NCBI RefSeq assembly: GCF_000157895.3
Contig: NC_022663.1
Location: forward strand, 5,642,001-5,706,000
DNA length: 64,000 nucleotides
Source of the DNA: Mycobacterium kansasii ATCC 12478
GTDB taxonomy: Bacteria > Actinomycetota > Actinomycetes > Mycobacteriales > Mycobacteriaceae
Direction of reading: 5' to 3'
Notes under the pieces: generated by a model
Told to the model about the DNA's origin: nothing
Seen by the model: only the letters and a program-made list of their open reading frames with translations
Databases searched by the model: none
Shown: positions 25,787 to 34,009 of the stretch, piece after piece
How the letters are laid out: the number at the start of each line of letters is the position of its first letter
Numbering within the stretch: position 1 is the first letter of the stretch
Position numbers and translations under genes: made by a program

Positions 25787-26021
25787 CGCGTCCCTCCGGC
25801 TCGTCGGGCAGCAACGGAGCGCGGGCATTGCCGACCATGGCCGCCAGCGTACGGGGGTTCTGCCAGGTGAGCGCCTCCACTTCGAGCGCGTCCAGACTGA
25901 TCGACTGCCCGGTTCTGGGCGCGGTGATCAGCAGTCGGGAGCCGTTGCGCGTGTCGACACGCTGGACCACAACCTCGGTGAATTCGTTTGCCACAGTGAT
26001 GGGCTCACCGACGGGGTTCAC
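25770..26021 (-). CDS. Orphan 83-residue protein inside the dioxygenase operon
   Basis: GTG at 26021 overlaps the TGA of the beta-subunit gene (GTGA), and its stop lies 17 bases inside the dehydrogenase gene, so it is translationally locked between them. The protein begins V-N-P-V-G-E-P-I-T-V-A-N and continues with beta-rich TEVVVQRVDTRNGSRLLI, a helix-like SLDALEVEALTWQNP and an acidic Pro-rich tail. It has no Cys, so it is not a ferredoxin. No family is recognised; an assembly factor or third small subunit of the oxygenase is conceivable. Confidence 0.7.
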   Translation of the reverse strand: MNPVGEPITVANEFTEVVVQRVDTRNGSRLLITAPRTGQSISLDALEVEALTWQNPRTLAAMVGNARAPLLPDEPEGRDDGLA

Positions 26022-26545
26022 AGGAACACCGCCAGATTCTGCATCCGTAACACCGACTCGTCGGCAATAATGGTGCGACGGGCCAACTTCCAGGTGTTTT
26101 CCGGATCCCCACACCAGCGCAGCACATCCTTGCGACCGCAGGACAACAACGCGCTTTCGTTGACGTCGCCGCGACTGCGGAATAGCAACTCGGCCGATTC
26201 GACGATCACATGCTCGGAGTCTGCGCCGGCGAAGGTGCGCACGTTGGTGATGAAATGCCGCAGTCGCGACGGGGGATCCTCGGTCCAGGCGTGCTCGGTG
26301 GCAAAACGCGCCACCCGTTGGGTGAGCGAGTACTTGTCCTCGTCGAAATGAGCCATCCCCGGTGACGTGTCGAACCCGGCGCCACGGGCGGTCGTGACAC
26401 GCACCGGCATGACGTAGCGAATGTCGTCGGTCATGATGTCCAGCCATTCCTCATACCGCTGGGCGTCCAGCAGATAGGCCTCGTCCACCAGGAACCGGTG
26501 TGCCTGGAGATGGCGAATATCGTTGAACGGCAGGGAGTTTCTCAT
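26018..26545 (-). CDS. Ring-hydroxylating dioxygenase beta subunit
   Basis: A 175-residue SnoaL/NTF2-fold small subunit. Recognisable landmarks are VDEAYLLDAQRYEEWLDIM and DDIRYVMPVRVT near the N-terminus, then SRLRHFITNVR and the C-terminal strand RRTIIADESVLRMQNLAVFL. The beta subunit is structural in the alpha3-beta3 oxygenase. The ATG overlaps the alpha-subunit stop (ATGA). A longer frame upstream is a shadow of the alpha gene. It is the natural partner of the gene before it. Confidence 0.9.
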   Translation of the reverse strand: MRNSLPFNDIRHLQAHRFLVDEAYLLDAQRYEEWLDIMTDDIRYVMPVRVTTARGAGFDTSPGMAHFDEDKYSLTQRVARFATEHAWTEDPPSRLRHFITNVRTFAGADSEHVIVESAELLFRSRGDVNESALLSCGRKDVLRWCGDPENTWKLARRTIIADESVLRMQNLAVFL

Positions 26546-27885
26546 GACAGGTACGCGCCCCAGAGCTTGAGCAGCTCGCGCTGGTTGTACTCGTTGTAGC
26601 CGACCTGAGCGCGTCCCGGTCCGTGAAAGGCCTCGGCCGGCAGCGCCTCGACGACGGGCCGGTCGTCGGACAGCAGGCCCATCCGGCTGTTCAGCAGCAG
26701 CCGACGTGCCATCGTCCCGCCGGCGGTGGTGGTCAGCGAGACCCAGTTCTCCACGTCGTCCTGCTCGAACATGCCGGTCGACCCGAAGCACATCAGATAC
26801 GCCTGGTAGGACCGCTTCTTGAAGTCCGCAGGTGCGCCCGCGTCCACCGCGAACCAGGAGCACACCTCGGTTTCGCTCTCGCTGATCGGCTGCCACTGCC
26901 GGATCGAGATGAACGGCAGCACCATTTCATTTTCGGAATCACTGCCGGGCAGCTTGGGCCAGTTGTGCACGAAACTCAGGTTGGGAAAGCAGGTGGCGGC
27001 CGAGAACATGAAGCCGTCCTCCCCGATGACCCGCTGTTGCCGGGGTGTCCAGACGTCTTTCATCCGGTCGATCATGTCGTCGGGGTAGCCGACATAGCGC
27101 ATGCGTTCCTCGAAGCTGCCGGGTGGAAGTTTGTAGGTGGTTCCGCCCCCGCGGTGGGCCCAGTAGGTGGCGCCGTCCTTGCGTTTTTGAGCTTTCGGCT
27201 CGCGGAACAACCCGATCTCGACGATCGAAGCATGAGTGTGTGGCGTGTGGTACATGTCGCCGGCGAAATTCTCGGCACCGATCTTCCAGTTGGCTTTGAT
27301 CCGCCAGCGCTGCGGACCGCGCACCTCCAGCCCACCGGCGCTCTGCTTGGTGTAGTAGTCCAGATAGAACCGGAAGTCGCCGAGGTAATCCTCGAGCGGT
27401 TCGGCGCGCGCGTCCAAGCTGACGAAGATCAAACCGTTGTAGCTGGCCAGATTCGGTGCGGATAACAGGGTTTGGTCCTTCGGAAACCCCGCGTCGCCGC
27501 CGTACGCCTCCCGATGGAACGGCAGTCCGGTGAGCCGGCCATCGTTGCGGTATGTCCAGCCGTGGTAGGGGCAGCGGAAATTGGAGGCATTACCCATCTC
27601 CGCGCGGCACAGCTGCATGCCGCGGTGCAGGCACATATTGAACATCGCGCGCACCGCGCCATCGGAGTCGCGGGCGATGACGAACGAATCATCGAGCACC
27701 CGGCGTACGACGTAGTCGCCCTCATGCGGGATCTCCGATTCATGGGCCATGAACATCCACGCGCGGCCGAACAGGCGCTCCTTCTCCAAGTCGAACAGCG
27801 CGTTGTCGTTGTAGATGTGGGCGGGAATCATCCCCCGGCGCACAGCGCCGGTAACGCCGTCGAGGGCAGCACCGTGATCGGCCAA
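26542..27885 (-). CDS. Ring-hydroxylating dioxygenase alpha subunit (Rieske, Nid/Pht type)
   Basis: A 447-residue catalytic subunit. The Rieske centre is CLHRGMQLC (Cys85, His87) and CPYHGW (Cys105, His108). The mononuclear iron site is NFAGDMYHTPHTH with His213 and His218, Asp210 being the bridging residue. The sequence is of the actinobacterial NidA/PhtA type that adds O2 to PAHs or phthalate. No ferredoxin or reductase gene is in the operon, so electron donors must come from elsewhere. Translation starts at TTG 27885 with AGAAGGGGG upstream. First gene of a five-gene coupled operon controlled by palindromes at 27908-27942. Phthalate is the inferred substrate. Confidence 0.9.
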   Translation of the reverse strand: MADHGAALDGVTGAVRRGMIPAHIYNDNALFDLEKERLFGRAWMFMAHESEIPHEGDYVVRRVLDDSFVIARDSDGAVRAMFNMCLHRGMQLCRAEMGNASNFRCPYHGWTYRNDGRLTGLPFHREAYGGDAGFPKDQTLLSAPNLASYNGLIFVSLDARAEPLEDYLGDFRFYLDYYTKQSAGGLEVRGPQRWRIKANWKIGAENFAGDMYHTPHTHASIVEIGLFREPKAQKRKDGATYWAHRGGGTTYKLPPGSFEERMRYVGYPDDMIDRMKDVWTPRQQRVIGEDGFMFSAATCFPNLSFVHNWPKLPGSDSENEMVLPFISIRQWQPISESETEVCSWFAVDAGAPADFKKRSYQAYLMCFGSTGMFEQDDVENWVSLTTTAGGTMARRLLLNSRMGLLSDDRPVVEALPAEAFHGPGRAQVGYNEYNQRELLKLWGAYLS

Positions 27886-27907
27886 TCCCAGCCCCCTTCT
27901 CGCCTGC

Positions 27908-27942
27908 TCTGTATTACAGAAATTTATTCTGGCTACCAGAAT
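27908..27942 (-). promoter_or_regulatory. Twin palindromes upstream of the dioxygenase operon
   Basis: TCTGTA-T-TACAGA (27908-27920) and ATTCTGG-CTA-CCAGAAT (27926-27942) are both perfect dyads, ending 23-57 bases before the TTG start. Their place and symmetry fit an IclR-type operator, the regulator being the gene at 23483. Confidence 0.65.
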
Positions 27943-28160
27943 CCCTTAGGACGTTGCGTTGGTCAATCTGTTTCGACGGCGTCAGCGATCGCACAGGAGG
28001 CCCGAGGCTGATTCACAGCCACTTCACATTTGTCAAAGCGTTGTGGAGCTGCGCCGCGTGGATACGTTGGTAGCTGGTGCATGCGGGGGCGGGTTCGCTT
28101 GATGCGCATCACCGTCCGGCTGAGTCTGTCTGAGTCTCTCAATGGGGAAGGACTGGTGTG

Positions 28161-29120
28161 ATGGTGGAGCGGCCTCGAGATCGGCAGCGGCATAAATTCG
28201 GATCGCGGGTGCTGGCCGCAATTGGGCGCCAAGAGTGGCTGGATCGGCCCAGCTATCGGCTGGAGCACCTGATCAGCTTCGGTTTCAACGCGCTGGGCGG
28301 GGCACGCGACCGCGTCACCAACGCCTTGAACGGCATTTGGCTGGGCCACCCGGTGCATCCGCCGCTGACCTCGTTTGCCAGTGGAGCGCTCGGCACCACG
28401 GTGGCCTTGGACGCCCTCAGCCTGCTGCCCGGCCGGCCTGCCTCGGAGGTGCTGGACGCCTCACGGTTTGCTAGCCGCGCACTGGGGCTGGGTATTGCGG
28501 CCAGCGTCGGCTCGGCTGTCACCGGGATTGCCGACTGGCAGCACACCCATGAAGAGGACCGCCGGGTGGGGCTGGTGCACGGTTTGGTGAACACGGCTGC
28601 GACTGCCCTGTACGTGATGTCGTGGGTGGACCGCCGCCGCGGCCACCACCTTCGCGGGATCGCAGTCAGCGCGCTGGGCTACGCCATCACCGTCAGCGGC
28701 GCCTACCTCGGCGGGGCGCTGGTGTTCGAATCCGGCATCGGGATCGACCAGTCGGGCGGGCGGCTGCGCACCAAAGAGTGGACACCGGTTTTGCCCGCGA
28801 GTTCGTTGAACGGCAAGCCCGTTCGTGTCGAGGTGGACGGAGTGGGGCTGGTGGTGTGCCAAACCAAGCCGGGCGAGGTGTCGGCGTTCGGTGAGTTCTG
28901 CCCGCACCTGGCGGCGCCGATGGCCGACGGCTGGATCGATCGGGGCCGGCTGGTGTGCCCATGGCACGGCTCGCGGTTCGCGCTGGAGTCAGGTGAGGTG
29001 TTGCGCGGGCCGTCGGCGGCTCCGCTGCCCTGTTATGAGGCCCGGCTGGTCGACGGAATGGTGGAAGTGCGTGGCGACGGCCATGAAGGTCTCCCCGCGT
29101 CGGAAGGGATTGCAAAGTGA
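28161..29120 (+). CDS. DUF2231 membrane domain fused to a Rieske ferredoxin domain
   Basis: A 319-residue fusion. Residues about 50-200 are the DUF2231 membrane region (GHPVHPPLTSFASGALG, then several hydrophobic helices around VALDALSLL, LGLGIAASVGSAVTG and ALGYAITVSGAYLGG). The C-terminal 100 residues are a Rieske [2Fe-2S] domain, FCPHLAAPM and CPWHGSRFAL. DUF2231 proteins are predicted haem or redox membrane proteins, so the fusion suggests electron transfer at the membrane. GGAAGGA precedes ATG 28161. Its stop overlaps the GTG of the hemerythrin gene, implying a paired function in oxygen, NO or peroxide chemistry. Confidence 0.85.
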   Translation: MVERPRDRQRHKFGSRVLAAIGRQEWLDRPSYRLEHLISFGFNALGGARDRVTNALNGIWLGHPVHPPLTSFASGALGTTVALDALSLLPGRPASEVLDASRFASRALGLGIAASVGSAVTGIADWQHTHEEDRRVGLVHGLVNTAATALYVMSWVDRRRGHHLRGIAVSALGYAITVSGAYLGGALVFESGIGIDQSGGRLRTKEWTPVLPASSLNGKPVRVEVDGVGLVVCQTKPGEVSAFGEFCPHLAAPMADGWIDRGRLVCPWHGSRFALESGEVLRGPSAAPLPCYEARLVDGMVEVRGDGHEGLPASEGIAK

Positions 29121-29602
29121 ACGCATACGAAGTGCTCAAAGAACACCACGTGGTGATCAAGGGGCTCGGCCGCAAGATCAGCGAAGCGCCGGTGAACAGC
29201 GAAGAGCGCCATGCACTGTTCGACGAGTTGCTGATCGAGCTGGACATTCACTTCCGCATCGAGGACGACCTCTATTACCCGGCGCTGTCAGCGGCCACCA
29301 AGCTGATCGCGGTGGCTCACGCCGAGCATCGTCAGGTGATCGACCAACTTTCGGTACTGTTGCGCACGCCCCAGAGCGAACCCGGCTACGAAGACGAATG
29401 GAACTCCTTCAAGACCGTCCTCGAAGCACACGCCGACGAGGAGGAACGCGACATGATCCCTGCTCCTCCCGAGGTGAAGATCACGGATGCCGAACTCGAG
29501 GAACTGGGCGAGAAGATGGCCGCACGCATGGAGCAATACCGTGGATCTGCCCTGTACAAGCTTCGTACCAAGGGCAGGGCCGCGCTGGTCCGAAGCCTGT
29601 AG
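29117..29602 (+). CDS. Hemerythrin-like protein (Rv2633c-like)
   Basis: A 161-residue four-helix HHE protein starting V-N-A-Y-E-V-L-K-E-H-H. Likely iron ligands are visible in KEHHVVIKGL, LDIHFRIEDDLYY, HAEHRQVIDQ and EAHADEEERDMI. The homologue in M. tuberculosis, Rv2633c, has been reported to be a di-iron protein with catalase activity found in macrophage-grown cells. The GTG start overlaps the Rieske-fusion gene's stop. It sits in the same order relative to the PE_PGRS and DUF1876 genes as in M. tuberculosis. Confidence 0.9.
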   Translation: MNAYEVLKEHHVVIKGLGRKISEAPVNSEERHALFDELLIELDIHFRIEDDLYYPALSAATKLIAVAHAEHRQVIDQLSVLLRTPQSEPGYEDEWNSFKTVLEAHADEEERDMIPAPPEVKITDAELEELGEKMAARMEQYRGSALYKLRTKGRAALVRSL

Positions 29603-29616
29603 CCGCACCCGGCCGA

Positions 29617-30378
29617 TTACCGGCGGCCGATTCCGGCCATCATGATCGGGGTGAAGACGCGGACGTCCTCGCCGAAGCGTGCCGCGGCCGCGTCGGCGTC
29701 CTCGGGGGAAATGAGCCCCGCATCGACGACGGCGTCGCGCAGGCTCTCGAAGGACAACCTGAAGAAGTCGAAACCCGGTGTAGCGGAATCGATTACCCGA
29801 GCGCGGCCCTCACCGCGGACCTCGGTGAGCCCGGCGGCGGCCAGGTCCGCGACGACCTGGCGGCCGTAATGCGGTTCGAAGCCGGAGCGCTGCATGAAGG
29901 ACAGGATCGCCTCGGTTACCCGGTCGAGCTCTGCGCCAGACCCCTCGAAGCCGAAGGCGGTCCAGTCATAGTCCTCGATGACCATCCACCCGCCGGGCCG
30001 TAGCGCCCCGGCCAGCCGGTCGATGATCTGCCGGCGGTCCGGCAGGTGTTCCAGCACCAGCCGGGAATGCACCAAGTCGAACTCACCCCGGGGAAGCTCG
30101 TCGGTCCTGATGTCGAGGCGGCGGACGTCGATCGTGTCGCCGGCCAGCGGTTCGATGAAACGGGTATCGATGTCGACGGCCACCACCATGGCACCGCGGC
30201 CGCTCATCCACTGCAGCAGCGAGCCGCCGCCGGCGCCGACTTCCAGGCACCTCCAGCCGGGGCCGATACCGAGGTCGTCCAACAAGGCTTGCGTCCCGGG
30301 GTCCCAGAGGCTTTCGATGCCGGCCAACCGGGTCCGTTCCTGCGAGAAGCCCTGGTCATAGACGTAGTCACGCGGCAT
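29617..30378 (-). CDS. SAM-dependent methyltransferase
   Basis: A 253-residue class I methyltransferase. Motif I is CLEVGAGGGSLLQWM, the acidic end of strand 2 is VVAVDIDTRF, and LVHSRLVLEHLPD plus LRPGGWMVIEDYDW complete the SAM fold. The C-terminal part is helical and would bind the substrate. It is convergent with the hemerythrin gene and divergent from pcaH with only about 57 bases between starts. The substrate cannot be deduced. Confidence 0.85.
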   Translation of the reverse strand: MPRDYVYDQGFSQERTRLAGIESLWDPGTQALLDDLGIGPGWRCLEVGAGGGSLLQWMSGRGAMVVAVDIDTRFIEPLAGDTIDVRRLDIRTDELPRGEFDLVHSRLVLEHLPDRRQIIDRLAGALRPGGWMVIEDYDWTAFGFEGSGAELDRVTEAILSFMQRSGFEPHYGRQVVADLAAAGLTEVRGEGRARVIDSATPGFDFFRLSFESLRDAVVDAGLISPEDADAAAARFGEDVRVFTPIMMAGIGRR

Positions 30379-30435
30379 GGCGGTAACGCTAGCCGCATAG
30401 GTCCGGGGTGCCTATTGCGAGTAGCCTCACGCTTC

Positions 30436-31200
30436 GTGAATGCCGCACCGCAGCGCATCGCGTCCCAAGCCGACATCACGTCGGAAATCAACGCCATCGC
30501 AGCCGAATACGAGTGCACCGGCGGGGCAGAGACCCAGCCCCGCCTCGACTATCCGCCGTATCGCAGCAGTGTGCTGCGCCATCCCGAACGCGCCCTGCTG
30601 TCCGTCGACCCCGAGGAGGTCGAGCGCCGGGCCCCGTGCTTCGGCGAGCGGGATGTCGGGCCGCTCGATGCCGACCTGACGGCAGGTCATCCCGGCGAAC
30701 CGATCGGGGAGCGCTGCATCGTGGCCGGCCGGGTCCTCGACGGAGGCGGCAGACCGGTGGCGGGCCAGCTGGTAGAGATCTGGCAAGCCAACGCCGGCGG
30801 CCGCTATCGCCACCACGCCGACCGGCATCCCGCCCCGCTGGACCCCAACTTCACCGGCGTCGGCCGCTGCCTCACCGGTCCCGACGGCTCATACCGCTTT
30901 GTCACCATCAAGCCCGGCCCCTATCCGTGGCGCAACCATCACAACGCCTGGCGACCCGCGCACATTCACTTCTCGGTCTTCGGGACGGCGTTCACCCAAC
31001 GCTTGGTCACCCAGATGTACTTTCCGGGTGATCCGTTCCTGGCATTGGATCCGATCTTCCAGTCGATCGTGGAACCCGTTGCGCGCCAACGGCTGCTCGC
31101 CACCTACGACCATGGTCTCACCGAGCCCGAGTACGCGACCGGTTATCGGTGGGACATCGTGTTGTCAGGCCGCTGCCGGACCTGGAGCGAGGACCGCTAG
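30436..31200 (+). CDS. pcaH: Protocatechuate 3,4-dioxygenase beta subunit
   Basis: A 254-residue intradiol dioxygenase. The family signature appears as GRVLDGGGRPVAGQLVEIWQANAGGRY and the Fe(III) ligands as Tyr in KPGPYPWRN and the His pair in WRPAHIHFS, with the N-terminal beta-subunit extension (LDYPPYRSSVLRHP). It cleaves protocatechuate to 3-carboxy-cis,cis-muconate in a complex with PcaG, whose ATG lies two bases after its stop. GTG 30436 is the best start; the frame further up runs through the methyltransferase gene. It completes the pathway predicted from the pht-like operon 3 kb away. Confidence 0.9.
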   Translation: MNAAPQRIASQADITSEINAIAAEYECTGGAETQPRLDYPPYRSSVLRHPERALLSVDPEEVERRAPCFGERDVGPLDADLTAGHPGEPIGERCIVAGRVLDGGGRPVAGQLVEIWQANAGGRYRHHADRHPAPLDPNFTGVGRCLTGPDGSYRFVTIKPGPYPWRNHHNAWRPAHIHFSVFGTAFTQRLVTQMYFPGDPFLALDPIFQSIVEPVARQRLLATYDHGLTEPEYATGYRWDIVLSGRCRTWSEDR

Positions 31201-31202
31201 CG

Positions 31203-31778
31203 ATGGCTGAATTAGCGTGCACCCCAGGGCAAACCGTCGGGCCGTTCTTCGGCATCGCGTTGTCGTATCCGGGCGACAGCCAGCTGGTCGCCGACGAGCA
31301 TCCCGACGCTATCGGCTTACACGGCACGGTTTACGACGGCGCCGGCGCCGGTGTTCCCGACGCCCTGCTCGAACTCTGGCAGGCCGACGGTGCCGGTCGC
31401 ATTCCACGACAGGCCGGCTCGTTACGGCGCGCGGGTGCCGGGTTGGCTGAGTTCACCGGATTCGGGCGGGCCGCGACCGACGCGGACGGACATTACCGGT
31501 TCACCACCGTGGCGCCCGGCTCGGTCGACGGCCGGGCGCCATTTTTCGTGATCGCCGTCTTCGCCCGGGGCTTGTTGCACCGGCTGTTCACCCGCGCCTA
31601 CCTGCCGTCGCCTGATCTGGACGCCGATCGGCTGTTGGCCCGAGTCGACCCACCACGGCGCGCCACGCTGCTGTGCGCCGGCGACGATGCTTCGGGCCGT
31701 CTCGGATACCGTTTCGACATCCACCTGCAGGGCCCGTCTGAAACCGTGTTCCTGACGTACCGAGATGACATGCGATGA
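31203..31778 (+). CDS. pcaG: Protocatechuate 3,4-dioxygenase alpha subunit
   Basis: A 191-residue partner of PcaH. It has the N-terminal TPGQTVGPFFGIAL typical of alpha subunits and the intradiol core GTVYDGAGAGVPDALLELWQADGAGR, but lacks the full iron-ligand set, as expected for this subunit. ATG 31203 immediately follows the pcaH stop and its own stop overlaps pcaB (ATGA), so the three genes are one operon. Confidence 0.9.
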   Translation: MAELACTPGQTVGPFFGIALSYPGDSQLVADEHPDAIGLHGTVYDGAGAGVPDALLELWQADGAGRIPRQAGSLRRAGAGLAEFTGFGRAATDADGHYRFTTVAPGSVDGRAPFFVIAVFARGLLHRLFTRAYLPSPDLDADRLLARVDPPRRATLLCAGDDASGRLGYRFDIHLQGPSETVFLTYRDDMR

Positions 31779-33004
31779 CCAACCTGTTGTGGCCCGGCGA
31801 CCAGCGGGCCGGCGACTACCTGAGCGACGAGTCGCTGCTGCGGTCGATGGTGGCGGTGGAATCCGCCTGGCTGGGGGCACTGGCCGACGCCGGACTGGCG
31901 CCCATCGACCGGGCCGGGGCGGACCTGCGGCACCTGGTGGGCGAGCACGACTGCGAGCTGCTCGCGGTCACCGCCGAAGACGGCGGGAACCCGGTCATCG
32001 GGTTGGTGTCGCTGCTGCGAGATCGCGCGCTGCCGGTCGTTGCGCCGTGGATCCACCGCGGACTGACCAGCCAGGACGTCCTCGACACCAGCCTGATGCT
32101 GGGAATGCGTTCCGTCGCCGACCACGTGATAACGCAATTGGCGCAACAGATTACGACGCTGTCGGCGCTGGCCGGGGCGCATCGGGGCACACCGATGGTG
32201 GCCCGCACCCTGACCCAGCACGCGGCGCCCACCACGTTCGGGGCCAAGGCCGCGGTCTGGCTCAACGGCGTCGTGGACGCCTATCTGCGGCTCGGTGCAC
32301 TGGTCACCCCGGCTCAGTTCGGCGGCGCTGTCGGAACCTGGTCGGCAACGACCGAATTGGCCTCTCTGCTCACGGCCACGGCGGAGCCGGCAGAATTGGC
32401 AGAGCGTGTGATACGCAGTGCCACAACCACTTTGGGGCTTCGGGTGCGGCTACCGTGGCACACCACGCGGACGCCGGTCACCGCCGCCGCTGACGCTCTG
32501 GTCGGGTGCACCGACTGCTGGGGCCGGATCGCCGCCGACGTCATCACGATGGTTCGTCCCGAGATCGCCGAACTGGGCGAACCGGCGGGTGGACCGCGCG
32601 GCGGATCGTCGTCGATGCCGCACAAACGTAATCCGGTGCTGTCCATCCTGATCCGCCGGGCCGCCGTGGCCGCGCCGCATTTGGCCGCGACCCTGCACAC
32701 CGCCGCGGCACTGGCCAACGACGAACGTCCCGATGGCTCTTGGCATGTCGAATGGGACACCCTACGGACCCTGGCCCGGCGTACCGTGGTCGCGGGCTCC
32801 CAATGCGGCGAACTGCTGGCCGGACTCGACGTGCACACCTCCCGGATGGTTCAAAACCTCAGTGCGGCAGATGTTCTGGGGGAGCAGCGGGCGATCGCCG
32901 ACTTGGCCGGAACGGAAGCTTCGCCTACCTACCTCGGAGCCGTCGACCGGCTGATCGACCAGAGCCTGCAGCGGGCCGAGCGTGCGTTGGGCGGTGGTTC
33001 GTGA
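31775..33004 (+). CDS. pcaB: 3-carboxy-cis,cis-muconate cycloisomerase
   Basis: A 409-residue member of the fumarase/adenylosuccinate-lyase superfamily with the signature SSSMPHKRNPVLS near residue 285 and GLTSQDVLDTSLML near residue 95. It converts carboxymuconate to gamma-carboxymuconolactone, the step after PcaHG. Overlap of its ATG with the pcaG stop (31775-31778) shows coupling. The next enzymes (PcaC/D or PcaL, PcaIJF) are not in the window, so they must lie elsewhere or the branch is incomplete. Confidence 0.9.
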   Translation: MTNLLWPGDQRAGDYLSDESLLRSMVAVESAWLGALADAGLAPIDRAGADLRHLVGEHDCELLAVTAEDGGNPVIGLVSLLRDRALPVVAPWIHRGLTSQDVLDTSLMLGMRSVADHVITQLAQQITTLSALAGAHRGTPMVARTLTQHAAPTTFGAKAAVWLNGVVDAYLRLGALVTPAQFGGAVGTWSATTELASLLTATAEPAELAERVIRSATTTLGLRVRLPWHTTRTPVTAAADALVGCTDCWGRIAADVITMVRPEIAELGEPAGGPRGGSSSMPHKRNPVLSILIRRAAVAAPHLAATLHTAAALANDERPDGSWHVEWDTLRTLARRTVVAGSQCGELLAGLDVHTSRMVQNLSAADVLGEQRAIADLAGTEASPTYLGAVDRLIDQSLQRAERALGGGS

Positions 33005-33159
33005 CTTCCGTGCCTCACAGGATGGTGTTCGTCGAGACTCGCCTCATGGCTGCGAGCCGTAATGGGGAGTTGTTCGCTTGCCGGATGTCGCGCCGCTCGG
33101 AGAGCCTCGCCGACGGCTCGAAAGTGGTGATCCTTCGGGCCGAAGTACCCCCGGTTCAA

Positions 33160-33173
33160 GAGACCTAGGTCCC
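33160..33173 (+). promoter_or_regulatory. DosR-like box before a secreted protein gene
   Basis: GAGACCTAGGTCCC matches the DosR core at 11/14 and is a near dyad (GAGAC-CTAG-GTCCC). It lies 83 bases before the ATG at 33256. Confidence 0.55.
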
Positions 33174-33255
33174 TTGATCCGCATCCAGGTCGGGTCGATG
33201 CTCAACCCAGCCCGGCAGGATACTTAGCCGCCTCAACGGGGGAAGAGAGACTTCA

Positions 33256-33654
33256 ATGAAGAAGCGTGCCTTGAGGATATTCGGAGTTCTTCCGCTGCTC
33301 ATGGCGATGGCCGTGCTCGGCAGCAGGGTATCCGGCGCGGATCCTGGGGCCGCGACACTGACCTGGGCGAAGACCTCGATCAAGGTTGTAGATGAAAGTC
33401 ACCCGGATTGGGCCCGAGAGTACAAGTGCGAGTTTCAGATCGACAATCCAGGCAAGGACACGATCAGAGTTTCGATCAGGTGGGATCAGCCGAGCTTCAA
33501 TCACGTGGGCGTCTACGCCGATGCCACCATCCAGGACGTCGGGAGCGATTTGGTGAACACAGAGGTGAGTTCGATCACCATTCGCGGCTTGAACACCACG
33601 ACCGGCAACATCGATTTCGAAGTGACTGTGCCGATGCCCGGGTCATGGCCGTAG
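33256..33654 (+). CDS. Small secreted beta-rich protein
   Basis: A 132-residue protein with a Sec signal peptide: MKKRALRIF, hydrophobic VLPLLMAMAVLG, cleavage probably near RVSGA-DPG. The mature part is beta-rich and soluble (ATLTWAKTSIKVVDESHP, TIRVSIRWDQPSF), with a single Cys and no known catalytic motif. GGGGGAAGAGAG precedes the ATG. It stands alone behind a DosR-like box, so induction in hypoxia is predicted. No family is recognised. Confidence 0.7.
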   Translation: MKKRALRIFGVLPLLMAMAVLGSRVSGADPGAATLTWAKTSIKVVDESHPDWAREYKCEFQIDNPGKDTIRVSIRWDQPSFNHVGVYADATIQDVGSDLVNTEVSSITIRGLNTTTGNIDFEVTVPMPGSWP

Positions 33655-33933
33655 CTGGGCCCAAGCGCGAATCGCTCGTGCTTGATCGTGCGGAGTAGGC
33701 CGCGCGAAGCGACCGGAAATCTCGCGTTCTCCTACCTCCGGCGTAGCACCTAACCGCGCCTCGCCGAGATCGGCAGCGGGCTGCCCGGTGCTGAGTTGAT
33801 TGCGAAAACCACGCCGCACATTTCATCCTCGGCTGCAGCGGTATCGAAACCGACCTGGCATGTCTGGCATGACGCATCCCCGGCCGGCTGACACTCTCGA
33901 AATCGCCTACCGCACCAGCAGGTACGCCGACTC
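33655..33933. other. Intergenic region with no supported gene
   Basis: Together with the following promoter this is a 355-base gap. Short frames here have no ribosome site or family features. A possible DosR-like box lies at its right end. Confidence 0.4.
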
Positions 33934-33947
33934 GTGACTTTTGCCTC
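33934..33947 (+). promoter_or_regulatory. Possible DosR-like box before the DUF1876 gene
   Basis: GTGACTTTTGCCTC matches the core at 10/14; it lies 63 bases before the start at 34010. Confidence 0.4.
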
Positions 33948-34009
33948 TACTGGTCATAGGTTCGGCGGTGATCGCATCAATAGTGACTGCAGACACTAAG
34001 GAGACGGCG

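Noticed and set aside
28122..28141. Direct repeat TGAGTCTGTC/TGAGTCTCTC before the Rieske fusion
   Set aside because: Only two imperfect 10-base copies; no regulatory inference is justified.
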